Shown here in pieces: positions 1 to 9,105 of a DNA stretch of 64,000 nt. The stretch comes from Eremothecium cymbalariae DBVPG#7215. Taxonomy: Eukaryota > Ascomycota > Saccharomycetes > Saccharomycetales > Saccharomycetaceae. A program made the position numbers and the translations under genes. The notes under the pieces were generated by a model. The model did no database searches and was not told the origin of the DNA. It saw only the letters and a list, made by a program, of their open reading frames with translations. Within the stretch, counting starts at the first letter, position 1; each line of letters begins with the position of its first letter. The stretch is taken from assembly GCF_000235365.1 (NCBI RefSeq), contig NC_016452.1:730001-794000 (forward strand), given 5' to 3'.

Positions 1-1217
1 AGGCAAAATAAAATCGCCATAAAAAATATTAAATACCATCCTCCCCATAAAGGTAATAGTATTTTATGCATATAACTGTTAATTTCAGCATGGATACCAG
101 TATATAGCATATATGCTAATAAGATAGTTGTCATTCCAAGGTAAGTACCACCAAAAAACATATAAATTATCGAATTATTGGTCTTATGAATAATTTCTTC
201 GTTCAAAGAGTATTGCAGGGATAAGGTTCTTAGCTTCTGCATATGTCTCTTCCGATCCCTAGTCGAATCTGATAATGCATCTGTATACCATTGAGAAACA
301 TTCTCTTCCCAGTATGTAAGCGGATCCTTCTCCAATGAAGTAGATAATTTGGTAGAAGGCTGGGACATCGAATTAGATTTTTGCAAATTTTTGGCATACA
401 AACGCAAGTTCTGACCCAAGTGTTGAAACATGGCAAACTGTTCGTTCGCATATGCCATAAACTTTTTGACTTCACTTGTATTACAAGTCTTGTCAAACTT
501 TTTAACTATCTTCCGGAACCCTGTTACATTTAAATCTCGATACTTCTTCAGAAATTGTATAAACACGTAAAACTCAAGCAATGCATTTGCCAACTGTTGC
601 TTGATTTGCCTTGGGGATAAGTCCTTTACCGTAAAAGTTTCTTCATGCTGTGCATAGCGTACACCATTTGAGGACTCACTATTATTACGTCTATACTTTG
701 CAGGCAACGATGGCATCAGTTCAAGCTCCTGCAAACGATGAACTAACTTATCCATCATACTCCGTTCCTGCAATGGTGCTGCACGCCCTCTCAGGGGACT
801 ATCCGGGCTCTCAGGAGAGTCTTGCAATGCACCTAACGTTTCTTCCGTCTCTTCAAGTCCTTTAGTTGCCCCGTAGCTCAGCCCTTTATCCTTTTTAGTA
901 CCATAAATATGCATTTGATGCTGTAGAACATTAAATTTACTGCCACAGCTATCTAACTGCCACTGATAAAACTCACTACATTTCTGCAATTCTACTCCAA
1001 TTATCCAATCATCGATAAACTCAACGACCAGCTGTTCTTGTATTGTACTATAACAATTCTCATCTCTCAAAGGTTGATTAAACTGTGTTGCTATAGCATC
1101 ACTCGTCCTCAAACGTTCCTTATATCGTTTGAGCTTTTTCTTACCCAACTTGTAATCGATATATTTATCTCTCCACTCTGGAACGGAAGATTCCCGTAGG
1201 TACTCAGCAAACTTCAT
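1..1217 (-). CDS. SYG1: SYG1 homologue, SPX-EXS membrane protein (partial, cut by left edge)
   Basis: An open frame runs from an ATG at 1217 down to base 1 without a stop, about 405 codons. It begins MKFAEYLRESSVPEWRDKY, the typical start of an SPX domain (inositol pyrophosphate/phosphate sensing). The conserved SPX stretch FRKIVKKFDKT lies near codon 240, and two hydrophobic segments just before the window edge open the EXS membrane domain. Syg1 is a plasma-membrane protein of the XPR1/PHO1 phosphate-exporter family, first found through its genetic link to the pheromone-response G protein. It is divergent from HIS1 and is followed by MET30, matching the S. cerevisiae neighbours YIL047C-YIL046W. 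The C-terminal half lies outside the window. The identity is seen from sequence and supported by synteny; transport activity is inferred from the family. Confidence 0.93.
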   Translation of the reverse strand, partial: MKFAEYLRESSVPEWRDKYIDYKLGKKKLKRYKERLRTSDAIATQFNQPLRDENCYSTIQEQLVVEFIDDWIIGVELQKCSEFYQWQLDSCGSKFNVLQHQMHIYGTKKDKGLSYGATKGLEETEETLGALQDSPESPDSPLRGRAAPLQERSMMDKLVHRLQELELMPSLPAKYRRNNSESSNGVRYAQHEETFTVKDLSPRQIKQQLANALLEFYVFIQFLKKYRDLNVTGFRKIVKKFDKTCNTSEVKKFMAYANEQFAMFQHLGQNLRLYAKNLQKSNSMSQPSTKLSTSLEKDPLTYWEENVSQWYTDALSDSTRDRKRHMQKLRTLSLQYSLNEEIIHKTNNSIIYMFFGGTYLGMTTILLAYMLYTGIHAEINSYMHKILLPLWGGWYLIFFMAILFC

Positions 1218-1680
1218 TCTAGAGCTGAGTTATGATGTGTTTGGTCTGCATACACTACCTTCATTTACTTTTGAGTATGATAAATACCGTGAGAGTGTCT
1301 GGTTTAATGACATATTCATAATACAGTACAGGCAATCTACCTATGTTAGAAAGTCGAGTCGTCCACGATCCGGACTAACATGTACCCGGTCCTGTCCGGA
1401 ATCCGGACAGGACCCTAGAACACGGACAGATTATATAATCTCGGTATTTTTCACCGGAATTGCTTATGATTCATGTTTTACCTTCGACTCAACTTCGTCG
1501 ACAGAATGTAAAGGTTAGTCATAGAATTCCCAATTGAAGAGCATATGATATATTCATCAACATTTTTCACATATCTAGGGTACTTTTAAACTTAACGTTG
1601 CCGTAACTGCTGTTGTATTTTTAAAAAGTTTAATTTGCGCATACTATTAATTCGTCGTCAGCCAAAAGTTAACAATTACC
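1218..1680. promoter_or_regulatory. SYG1-HIS1 divergent intergenic region
   Basis: This 463-bp region must hold the promoters of both SYG1 (leftward) and HIS1 (rightward). It contains the palindrome at 1388-1414 and a second CGG/CCG pair near 1443-1458. I found no perfect Gcn4 site (TGACTCA) although HIS1 is a Gcn4 target in S. cerevisiae; the nearest matches are CGACTCA near 1486 and a TGACTAA on the minus strand near 1517. Confidence 0.5.
1388..1414. repeat. Perfect 13-bp inverted repeat between SYG1 and HIS1
   Basis: The arm GGTCCTGTCCGGA (1388-1400) is followed by one base and then its exact reverse complement TCCGGACAGGACC (1402-1414). A further TCCGGA-like half (TCCGGACT) lies just upstream and a GGACAG lies about 20 bp downstream. 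The CGG/CCG halves resemble zinc-cluster (Zn2Cys6) factor sites, but no specific factor can be named. Confidence 0.85.
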
Positions 1681-2574
1681 ATGGACTTGGTCAACCATCT
1701 TACGGACAGGCTGCTATTTGCAATTCCCAAAAAGGGACGGCTTTATGAAAAATCTGTAGAGCTATTAAAGATTTCTGATATTAAGTTTTATCGTTCCAAC
1801 AGGCTTGATATTGCATTGTGCACTTCAATGCCAATTGCGTTGATTTTTCTTCCTGCAGCGGATATTCCTACATTTGTAGGCGAGGGGAAATGTGATTTGG
1901 GTATCACCGGACTGGATCAAGTCCGTGAATCCGAGGTTGATGTGGAAGTTTGTATGGATCTCAACTATGGTATTTGTCGTTTACAAGTCCAAGTACCAGA
2001 AACTGGAGACTATAAAGAACCCAAACAGCTTATTGGGAAGACAATCTTCACCAGCTTTACAACGCTTACTGAGATTTATTTTGCAGAACTCGAGGGTGTT
2101 TCTGTCGATAAGATGTCAACGAAGGTCAAGTACATCGGAGGCTCTGTGGAAGCCGCTTGTGCGCTTGGTGTCGCTGACGCTATTGTAGATCTTGTGGAAA
2201 GTGGTGAAACCATGCGCGCCGCTGGATTAACAGCTATTGCCACTGTCCTAGATACCAGCGCTCACTTGATCGCTTCCAAGAACCCTAAGAGTTCCATTGA
2301 ACTTATCAATACCATCAAGTCAAGACTAGAAGGTGTGCTTACTGCTCAGAAATACGTTTATTGTATGTACAATGCCCCTAAAGCTAAACTTGATGACATG
2401 CTGCGCATTGCATCAGGTAGAAGAGCCCCCACAATCTCAAACCTCGCAGAGGATGGGTGGGTCGCTGTGTCAAGCATGATACTCAGAAGCTCCTGTGGTT
2501 TGATCCTGGATGAGCTGAAAAAATATGGCGCTCAGGATATTATGGTCGTTGAACTAGCCAACTTCCGTGCTTGA
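1681..2574 (+). CDS. HIS1: ATP phosphoribosyltransferase, first step of histidine synthesis
   Basis: The ATG-started frame encodes 297 residues, the same length as S. cerevisiae His1. The enzyme condenses ATP with PRPP to phosphoribosyl-ATP, and histidine feeds back on it. Family blocks seen are FAIPKKGRLYEKS at the N terminus, the GEGKCDLGITGLD block near residue 65, the PRPP-binding-type stretch ADAIVDLVESGETMRAAGL near residue 170, and a C-terminal ACT-like regulatory part with MYNAP and RRAPTIS. This is the long, HisZ-independent form. HIS1 is YER055C in S. cerevisiae and here sits between two chromosome IX genes, an interleaving expected of a non-duplicated genome. The frame is intact. 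Confidence 0.98.
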   Translation: MDLVNHLTDRLLFAIPKKGRLYEKSVELLKISDIKFYRSNRLDIALCTSMPIALIFLPAADIPTFVGEGKCDLGITGLDQVRESEVDVEVCMDLNYGICRLQVQVPETGDYKEPKQLIGKTIFTSFTTLTEIYFAELEGVSVDKMSTKVKYIGGSVEAACALGVADAIVDLVESGETMRAAGLTAIATVLDTSAHLIASKNPKSSIELINTIKSRLEGVLTAQKYVYCMYNAPKAKLDDMLRIASGRRAPTISNLAEDGWVAVSSMILRSSCGLILDELKKYGAQDIMVVELANFRA

Positions 2575-3110
2575 ACCCAGCCCATATTTCTTTTACTATT
2601 TATATATCTACGTATATCCTTTTTTGTATACCTAAGCATCTTCTGCACAACCCATAGATACCTCCTCATCCCACTATACCTCCATGATCGGTACCAGGAC
2701 CAGTTTCCATCCAATGTGGCCAATGGAGCCACATCGTCTCTTCCTTAAAACTGGTCACATGATATGCTTTAAAGTCTTTTTTAAGTCTTTAGTTTTCAGT
2801 AAAAAACTTCACCAAGGTCATAAATAAATAGTACTACTGGGTAGCGGTTGAGTAAGCGGTAATAGTGTTAAGACGGGTGCTTTAGAACACATTACGTTAG
2901 TTTCAGCAGAGTATTATTAATCGGTGAGTTTAGCTAAATCAATTTTGAATAAAAAGCTTCATTTATTTTAGGGTTTTTTTGATAAATTCAGCATTTTTGA
3001 GAAGGAGTTAATCGCAAGGATATTGGAAATTTGGTTATATTTTAAAGATTTATATATATTGATAAGGTTTTGTGGAGAATAAGAGAATTTTAGAAAGGTT
3101 TGAAAATTTG
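2575..3110 (+). promoter_or_regulatory. HIS1-MET30 intergenic region with possible sulphur-control elements
   Basis: This region holds the HIS1 3' end and the MET30 promoter. Two TGTGGC cores in opposite orientation (2715-2720, and GCCACA at 2728-2733) are followed by TCACATGA at 2755-2762. TGTGGC is the core of Met31/Met32 sites and TCACRTGA is the Cbf1 site; these factors recruit Met4, the substrate of Met30. A feedback promoter is therefore plausible but is inferred only from motif matches. Confidence 0.45.
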
Positions 3111-4862
3111 ATGGAAACGGCAGCGGCGTACAACCTTCAACAGAATTGTAAAGATAAGTTGGTTGAAAAGCGAGGCGCGAGTAATGATGAGGAAGGGGTT
3201 GGGCGAAAGATTACGGAAGATGAAAATGATAGGAGCAAGAGACAAAAGGCCCCTCCGCGGTATAACTTCACAAGGTACTGCTATCGACATAATCCGGATA
3301 TTTGGGCATCGTCGAGCCATGGGCAGTGTGTTCAGCGGGATCAGCAGCAGCAGCGGGAATGGGAGAAGAAAGTTGCGGAACTTCCGTATGCAAAGGATCG
3401 ACAGTTGGTGAAGCAAACCGTAGCGGAATTTGAATCGGGGACTGGGCAGTTGCGGAATCTGATGTTGGAAGGGATATTGTTAAAGATTTGTTTTCCGCAA
3501 CTGTCGTTTTTGTCTTCGCAGGTACAACGGTTGATTAAGATCGATTTCATTTCTGTGCTTCCGAAGGAAGTGTCGTTAAAAATTCTGGGATATTTGGATT
3601 GTCAATCTTTGTGTTCTGCTGCAGCTGTATGTAAGCGATGGAAAGATCTGGCGGATGATGATAGTGTGTGGTATCATATGTGTGAGCAACATATTGATCG
3701 TAAATGTCCGAATTGCGGATGGGGGCTGCCGTTACTACATATGAAGCGTGCACGGTATATTGAAGCTGGAGAAGGGGCATTATCATGTAAGGGACAGACT
3801 TGTGCTAAAAGTTCATTGGCAAAAATGAGGCCATGGAAGGTGGTTTACAGAGAACGGTTTAAAGTGGAAAGTAACTGGCGGAAGGGCGTTTATAAGGTAC
3901 AAGAATTTATGGGGCACATGGATGGAGTTCTGTCCCTTCAATTCACGCATTCATTATTGTTCACTGGGTCATATGATTCCACTGTGGCTATTTGGGATTT
4001 ATGCAGTGGGAAATTGCTTAGGAGACTCACAGGGCATACTGATGGTGTTAAATGTGTACGTTTCGATGATCAGAAGCTTATTACAGGCTCTTTGGATAAG
4101 ACAATTCGTGTTTGGAACTACGTGACTGGTAAATGCGTGTCGACTTATCGGGGGCACCAAGACTCGGTACTATCGGTGGATTCCTTTAGAAAAATTATAG
4201 TTTCTGGATCAGCAGACAAAACAGTCAAAGTATGGCATGTAGAATCACGAACATGTTATACTTTACGTGGCCATACAAAGTGGATCAATTGCGTAAAGCT
4301 ACATCCAAAAAGCTTTACATGCTTCAGCGGCAGTGATGATACAACTATTCGTATGTGGGATATCAGGACGAACACTTGCATCAAGATATTCCGCGGTCAT
4401 GTAGGGCAGGTCCAAAAGGTTATTCCGTTAAATTTAGTCGATGAAAATCTAGTACAGGATGCAGAGGATGCCACAGTTATATCCGATGTGGAAAACACAG
4501 ACGTAGAAGACCCAACTGTGAATCCCGAAAATTGGGATGATTCACTACCATACCCTAACTACCTACTCAGCTGCTCTCTAGATAACACCATTAAGCTGTG
4601 GGATGTGAAGACCAGCAAATGCATACGCACGCAGTTCGGCCATGTAGAAGGTGTATGGGACATTGCGGCTGATAATTTCCGCATCGTAAGTGGCTCACAT
4701 GATAGAACTTGCAAGGTGTGGGATCTGCAAACTGGCAAATGTATGCATACCTTCACGGGCAACCAAGCTCCCATAGCTTGCGTAGGAATCGGTGACAGTG
4801 AATTCGTCAGTGGCGATGAATTAGGCTGTGTGAAACTATATGCCTTCGACAACTTACTATAA
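3111..4862 (+). CDS. MET30: F-box/WD40 ubiquitin-ligase subunit Met30
   Basis: The protein has 583 residues from the first in-frame ATG (METAAAYN); the frame extends 13 codons upstream only to a GTG. The substrate receptor of SCF-Met30 ubiquitylates the sulphur-gene activator Met4 and is needed for cell-cycle progression. A conserved N-terminal region is followed by an F-box at about residues 145-190 (ISVLPKEVSLKILGYL). Next comes a cysteine-containing spacer (CPNCGWGLP), and then a C-terminal WD40 propeller from about residue 265 with repeated GH...WD units. An acidic insertion (DAEDATVISDVENTDVEDP) breaks the blades between the fifth and sixth repeats. Length is near the 640 of S. cerevisiae. 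Placement between SYG1 and PIG2 matches YIL047-YIL045. Confidence 0.96.
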   Translation: METAAAYNLQQNCKDKLVEKRGASNDEEGVGRKITEDENDRSKRQKAPPRYNFTRYCYRHNPDIWASSSHGQCVQRDQQQQREWEKKVAELPYAKDRQLVKQTVAEFESGTGQLRNLMLEGILLKICFPQLSFLSSQVQRLIKIDFISVLPKEVSLKILGYLDCQSLCSAAAVCKRWKDLADDDSVWYHMCEQHIDRKCPNCGWGLPLLHMKRARYIEAGEGALSCKGQTCAKSSLAKMRPWKVVYRERFKVESNWRKGVYKVQEFMGHMDGVLSLQFTHSLLFTGSYDSTVAIWDLCSGKLLRRLTGHTDGVKCVRFDDQKLITGSLDKTIRVWNYVTGKCVSTYRGHQDSVLSVDSFRKIIVSGSADKTVKVWHVESRTCYTLRGHTKWINCVKLHPKSFTCFSGSDDTTIRMWDIRTNTCIKIFRGHVGQVQKVIPLNLVDENLVQDAEDATVISDVENTDVEDPTVNPENWDDSLPYPNYLLSCSLDNTIKLWDVKTSKCIRTQFGHVEGVWDIAADNFRIVSGSHDRTCKVWDLQTGKCMHTFTGNQAPIACVGIGDSEFVSGDELGCVKLYAFDNLL

Positions 4863-5460
4863 TATTCTCAAGACACAGGCTCCTAATAGACTTGCGAACT
4901 AAGGACATTCAATAACTGTATGTACTTTTATAAAAGCAACGTTAAATGCGTATGTACTTAATGATAATGAAGTTTTAGGAGGTTGGATAATCAATCACAT
5001 TTGAAACTTCCCTACCACTCACTGTTAGTTATAGTGGTATTTCAAGGCTAACTGTAACTATTCAACGACGAGAACTCTATTTGCTACACACCACCTGCGA
5101 CTCACACTGAATTTCTACCATCAGCAGATCTCGCTGAACTCATCCGCTTCTTCAGCTGATGCAAGGGTATTGTTGGGAAAAAAAGCGAAATAGCAAAGGT
5201 ACGAAGGATTCGTTGGAAGGAAAGGAACCCAATCGCATCTAAGTTAAGAAGTCGTGGCCAAGGTTGCACGATTGATAAGGAGTTATCGATAACCTAGAGA
5301 GAAGAGGCTACGGTTGAATAGCGGTGTAAAAGCGAAAGGAGAGACAAATCAAGTCATTTACACAATTAGAAGCAAGGAAAAGTGGTGTTCTAAAGAATAC
5401 TGTGCAGGGAGATTTTCTTTGGTTGAAGGTGGCGACTAGGGATATTAGCTGACGATAGAT
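4863..5460 (+). promoter_or_regulatory. MET30-PIG2 intergenic region
   Basis: This stretch holds the 3' end of MET30 and the PIG2 promoter. Its 5' part is AT-rich and the 250 bases before PIG2 are purine-rich on the plus strand. I see no convincing named site or additional gene. Confidence 0.4.
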
Positions 5461-6582
5461 ATGGAAGATAGGCTAGAATTGCAGCTTAAAAATCTGAATA
5501 TTAGGGCCAGATCTACACAAGATGGGAAGCTTTCATCTTTAGCTTTCTTGCGGAAACCACAACGGATAACGTCACAAACGAAAAAGGAAGAGCTTGAAAA
5601 CATTCTCAAAAGGAATACTGATTGGAACCGGATACATACGTGCGGTAAATTAGGTCTGGAGGACCTTAGGGTGAATACTAATAATGATGAAAATTTGGAT
5701 TCACAGGTAGATGAGCCAACCTATGTGAGAAGCGGTAGTCCACCGGAACCGACGGATTATTTCAGTCGTGGCAATGCACCTATGGATAAAGTGGGGCATC
5801 AAAGAAGTAAATCACTACCAGGGACTCCAACTAGTGCTTTAAAGCGGGCAAGATCTGGGGTGCGACGCAGCAAGTCTGTTCATTTTGATACTAGGGATGT
5901 TGTGAGTGTTAAATACTTCAACTCCGATGAAAGTACTTTGTTAGTCAGCAATACCCAAAGTGTTGAAGACCATATAAAGTCTCGTAAAGACCAAAACTCC
6001 AATCTACTGCACTCTCTATCTGGTATAGATAGTGTGGTTAATATTGGAACTGCAGCATCTTCTAAAAAACCGCTTCGCAAGAGTAAACGGTTTAAACAAC
6101 AACAGCAATTACAAAAAGCAAGAACTAAAACCCCTCTGAATGTCCTGAAAAACCTTAACTTCCCCATTCTATCAAACAATAATCCCTCAGTATTAAAATT
6201 AAATATATTTCTAAATGTTGCGTATGACAAGAAAGTATTTTTACAGGAACTCTGCATGGATGGCAATATAGTTATAACAGGTAAAGTCCTTGTAAAAAAC
6301 CTTCATTATGACAAAACCGTGCTTATTAGGTACAGCTGGGACCGATGGTGCCATTCAAGTGATACAGAGAGCGTTTGGATAGGCAACGGTAATGCCGTTC
6401 TCCCTGGGAAAGGTATGGACATGTTTGAATTCGCTATAGATATCCCGCCACAACAGCGAGGCCAGAATGTCGAGCCAATACGACTGGAGTTTTGCATCAT
6501 GTACCAAGTACGTGATATTAATGATTTCCAGACCCATTGGGACAACAACCATGGCAATAACTATATCATTGAATGCAGTTAA
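5461..6582 (+). CDS. PIG2: Glycogen-targeting regulatory subunit of protein phosphatase 1 (PIG2/GIP2 family)
   Basis: The protein has 373 residues. It has an RVxF-type PP1-docking site (KSVHFD, about residue 139) in a basic, serine-rich stretch. A C-terminal CBM21 carbohydrate-binding domain (about 245-370) carries the characteristic VLVKNLHYDKTVLIRYSWDRW block. Family members bring Glc7 phosphatase to glycogen synthase. S. cerevisiae has two copies from the genome duplication, PIG2 (YIL045W) and GIP2 (YER054C), both longer (about 540 residues). A single gene here, flanked by YIL and YER genes, is the expected unduplicated ancestor, so the symbol covers both. The N terminus is shorter and low in complexity. 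Confidence 0.92.
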   Translation: MEDRLELQLKNLNIRARSTQDGKLSSLAFLRKPQRITSQTKKEELENILKRNTDWNRIHTCGKLGLEDLRVNTNNDENLDSQVDEPTYVRSGSPPEPTDYFSRGNAPMDKVGHQRSKSLPGTPTSALKRARSGVRRSKSVHFDTRDVVSVKYFNSDESTLLVSNTQSVEDHIKSRKDQNSNLLHSLSGIDSVVNIGTAASSKKPLRKSKRFKQQQQLQKARTKTPLNVLKNLNFPILSNNNPSVLKLNIFLNVAYDKKVFLQELCMDGNIVITGKVLVKNLHYDKTVLIRYSWDRWCHSSDTESVWIGNGNAVLPGKGMDMFEFAIDIPPQQRGQNVEPIRLEFCIMYQVRDINDFQTHWDNNHGNNYIIECS

Positions 6583-7651
6583 CTTTTGCAGGACCTGGCC
6601 TTTTCATCCTGGCCCTGGCTGTCCTGGGGCGTCAGTACTATTTTTCATCGGACTCCTCGGGGCTCCCTAATATCACGTGACTGTTCCGCGGTAAATTGCC
6701 GCGGAACCCTGCATATATCATTACCCGGACACCGTTTTTCCCTCCGTCGAGCTCTGAGCTTCTATGGACATTTACGGCATATTCCGCTGGTAACATCCTT
6801 ATATTCTAGATCCAACTAGAGACAGTTAGTTATCTGCAATGCTTGCTAATATACCAATGGAGTTTTGATCTGAAGGGGCGAAAGAAATATATTTTCCACA
6901 CTGGCAGACCTAACTATCCTTAGGTCATCATCATCATGGTGAAGATCATATCGTTATCATAAAACCGTCAAATAGATTATAAAGAACTTGAAAGAATAAA
7001 CCAGAGGAAGAAGAAGCAGGATAATCTACACGATGTATGATTGATTGATCTTGTTTGAGTGTTATTTGCTCCTCCCCCCGCCCTCCCTTCATTTGCTACT
7101 TGGGGCCCATAAGTAAACCATGAAAAGATTCAAAAACCGAACTTTCCACTTGTGCAGTAATTCTCTGTATTTAGGGATCCGCTTGTAAATTGTGACATGT
7201 TTTATGGCGCTATTATTAACTATGAAAAGAACAATTGAACAAAAACAGTACTAATACTAAGACGACGACGACGCCTTGCAGCTGTAGCTAGATAGATAAT
7301 GTGAACAAAATAAATGCGAACAACTCCGTAAAGCCCCGTCTGCAGGCAAGCGTGGTGATGTGTCGCTATTTGTCTTCGCTAAAGATGTAGTCAAATACCC
7401 AACTATGTAACTAGAAAGACTGTTCTTTAAAAACGATTTTATGCGGTGAAAAGTATGTCTGTCTATCTTCTGCCTTTGGACAGAAAAAGAAACTACCAAG
7501 GATAGGTTACAATGCAACAAAGGATATCCCAAAGCTTATAATCATTTACACGGCTATTGTGTGGGAAGTATATATGTATATGTTTATTAGTTTCCATTTT
7601 TGCTGTTCTTGTCGCGCATGCTATTAAGCATGGGTGCGCAGAAAAATCTAG
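6583..7651. other. Gene-poor 1.07-kb gap between the convergent PIG2 and AGE2 genes
   Basis: Convergent 3' ends in this window are otherwise separated by about 100-370 bp, except NOT3-SAP1. This gap has promoter-like features at its left end: TCACGTGA at 6673-6680, a perfect inverted repeat at 6683-6707 and a TATA-like CATATATCA near 6712. A C/T-rich tract lies near 7070 and a GACGACGACG run at 7261. Several short ORFs exist, but none has recognisable sequence. No tRNA, snRNA or snoRNA signature was convincing. It may hold an unrecognised non-coding RNA or decayed gene. Confidence 0.4.
6683..6707. repeat. Perfect 9-bp inverted repeat (7-bp spacer) downstream of PIG2
   Basis: GTTCCGCGG at 6683-6691 is matched by its exact reverse complement CCGCGGAAC at 6699-6707, with TAAATTG between. 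Each arm holds TTCCGCGG, close to the pleiotropic-drug-response element TCCGCGGA bound by Pdr1-type zinc-cluster factors. It lies 3 bp after a TCACGTGA site and 100 bp after the PIG2 stop. Confidence 0.8.
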
Positions 7652-8419
7652 TTATGTCCAGACATTTTTAAATAATTCATTGTCTTCTAAAGACAACGAA
7701 CTGCTGTTATTAACATTCACGTGTGCAGCGGCAGTACCATTCTGAAGCGAAGATATGCTACTTGTGGAAAGATCAAATGAAGGAGACTGTTTAGGTCGAG
7801 AATATAATGAAAGAATCGATTTCTTCAAATTCGGTCTGCTGTTAAGATCATAGGCTCCTCCATGTCCACTCTGCGTACTCACCGCCGCACCAGTAGACGC
7901 TGCAGGACTAGTTCTAATGTTCATGCTACTGCAGTGGCTACTGGGAGTACTATGCACACTATCCGCATTATTTTCTTGTGGAGGCTGGTCGAAATCCTGC
8001 AATAATTCTTTCCCCCTACTGGACGAGCAAGAAGACCCCTTTCCAACATCCTTACCGTACCACTTCTTCAACTCATACTTGGTCTTGATGAATTGCCCAA
8101 TCTTAGAAGCATCTGGCACATAACCAACCCCATTCCCATCCAAAGATGCCTCGTAAATCGCATTCGCATTCCGGTTATTCCCAAACTTAACCAACTGTTG
8201 CAAATGCTCCTCCTTCCATGTGTCCAAATCAACCGACTTCACCTTGCTGATGTGCGTCCCCAACGACCGATGAAACCCAGCACACTTAATACAAACGAAA
8301 ACCCCCAAAGACCATGAAGACCACCGCGGATGAGTCGAACTCTTGCAATCCGCACAAACCTGATTTTCAGGATCACGCAGCAACTGCTGAAGAACCCTTC
8401 GTATCTCTACACTTGTCAT
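7652..8419 (-). CDS. AGE2: Arf GTPase-activating protein Age2
   Basis: The protein has 255 residues from the ATG at 8419; the frame reaches four codons further only to a GTG. An N-terminal ArfGAP zinc finger uses Cys22, Cys25, Cys43 and Cys46, followed by the catalytic arginine finger at Arg51 (CAGFHR). The remainder is low-complexity Ser/Pro/Asn-rich sequence ending ELFKNVWT. Age2 stimulates GTP hydrolysis by Arf1/Arf2 in trans-Golgi and endosomal transport, overlapping with Gcs1. The order after MET30 and PIG2 matches YIL046-YIL044. It is slightly shorter than the S. cerevisiae protein (298), with the difference in the tail. Confidence 0.93.
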   Translation of the reverse strand: MTSVEIRRVLQQLLRDPENQVCADCKSSTHPRWSSWSLGVFVCIKCAGFHRSLGTHISKVKSVDLDTWKEEHLQQLVKFGNNRNANAIYEASLDGNGVGYVPDASKIGQFIKTKYELKKWYGKDVGKGSSCSSSRGKELLQDFDQPPQENNADSVHSTPSSHCSSMNIRTSPAASTGAAVSTQSGHGGAYDLNSRPNLKKSILSLYSRPKQSPSFDLSTSSISSLQNGTAAAHVNVNNSSSLSLEDNELFKNVWT

Positions 8420-9105
8420 ACTAAAACTCACAACTACTTCAACACTACCAATATCCCTGCTCTAATGATCCTATAATGAGCTTTGCCTCCTTGTTTTCCA
8501 AAAAAGACCTCCTCGTTAAATGTAATTACATACATCTACAATATTTAGTATACTTTTTGCAATTCTCCGCTACGTAAAAAATCGAACACACGCAATTTTC
8601 ATCCCATCATGCACACAACCAGGCCCAAAACGCCAACCCACCCGCATCAACCTCCATGAAAATCCTATCTACGTAACTCCCAATCATCTGTATTTCACCA
8701 ACCTGCACAGAACCACATAAACAGCTTCTCCTTCCCTTCTTCCTGCTCTGCTTACCTCTCTCATCACCACTTATCACCATTTCCCCGGTCAAAATGCTCG
8801 ATTTTTGGGAACCCACAAACCCATTACCCGGCCACAATAACAAACCCCAATTTTACCCCTAATCGTTAACATGATTCACAGATGGCGAAACTTACCCCGC
8901 AAAAGCCAGCCAAAAAAACAAATGTGAAGTTTCACTCATATGTAACTCGCTTTATCTTATCTTTAATGTTATGTAACAATAGCCATAAAGCAAGTGAGTG
9001 TAGATAGACGGCGTGGAGAGTGTCAGAGAGTGTTGTACTTAGTTTGGAAGCTACAGAGAATCTGATCAAGATAATCATATATATCAGTATAAGGTGCTAA
9101 GGGGC
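8420..9105. promoter_or_regulatory. AGE2 / cytochrome b5-like divergent intergenic region
   Basis: This 686-bp region lies between divergent starts. Bases 8590-8900 are C-rich on the plus strand and 8930-9060 are AT-rich, the latter probably the promoter of the rightward gene. I see no named element or further gene. Confidence 0.4.

Noticed and set aside
6900..6960. TCATCATCATCATGG read as a C/D snoRNA C box on the minus strand
   Set aside because: No D box or terminal stem at a proper distance was found.
7257..7532. 91-codon minus-strand frame in the PIG2-AGE2 gap
   Set aside because: Low-complexity start and end, no family similarity recognised, and no supporting promoter context.
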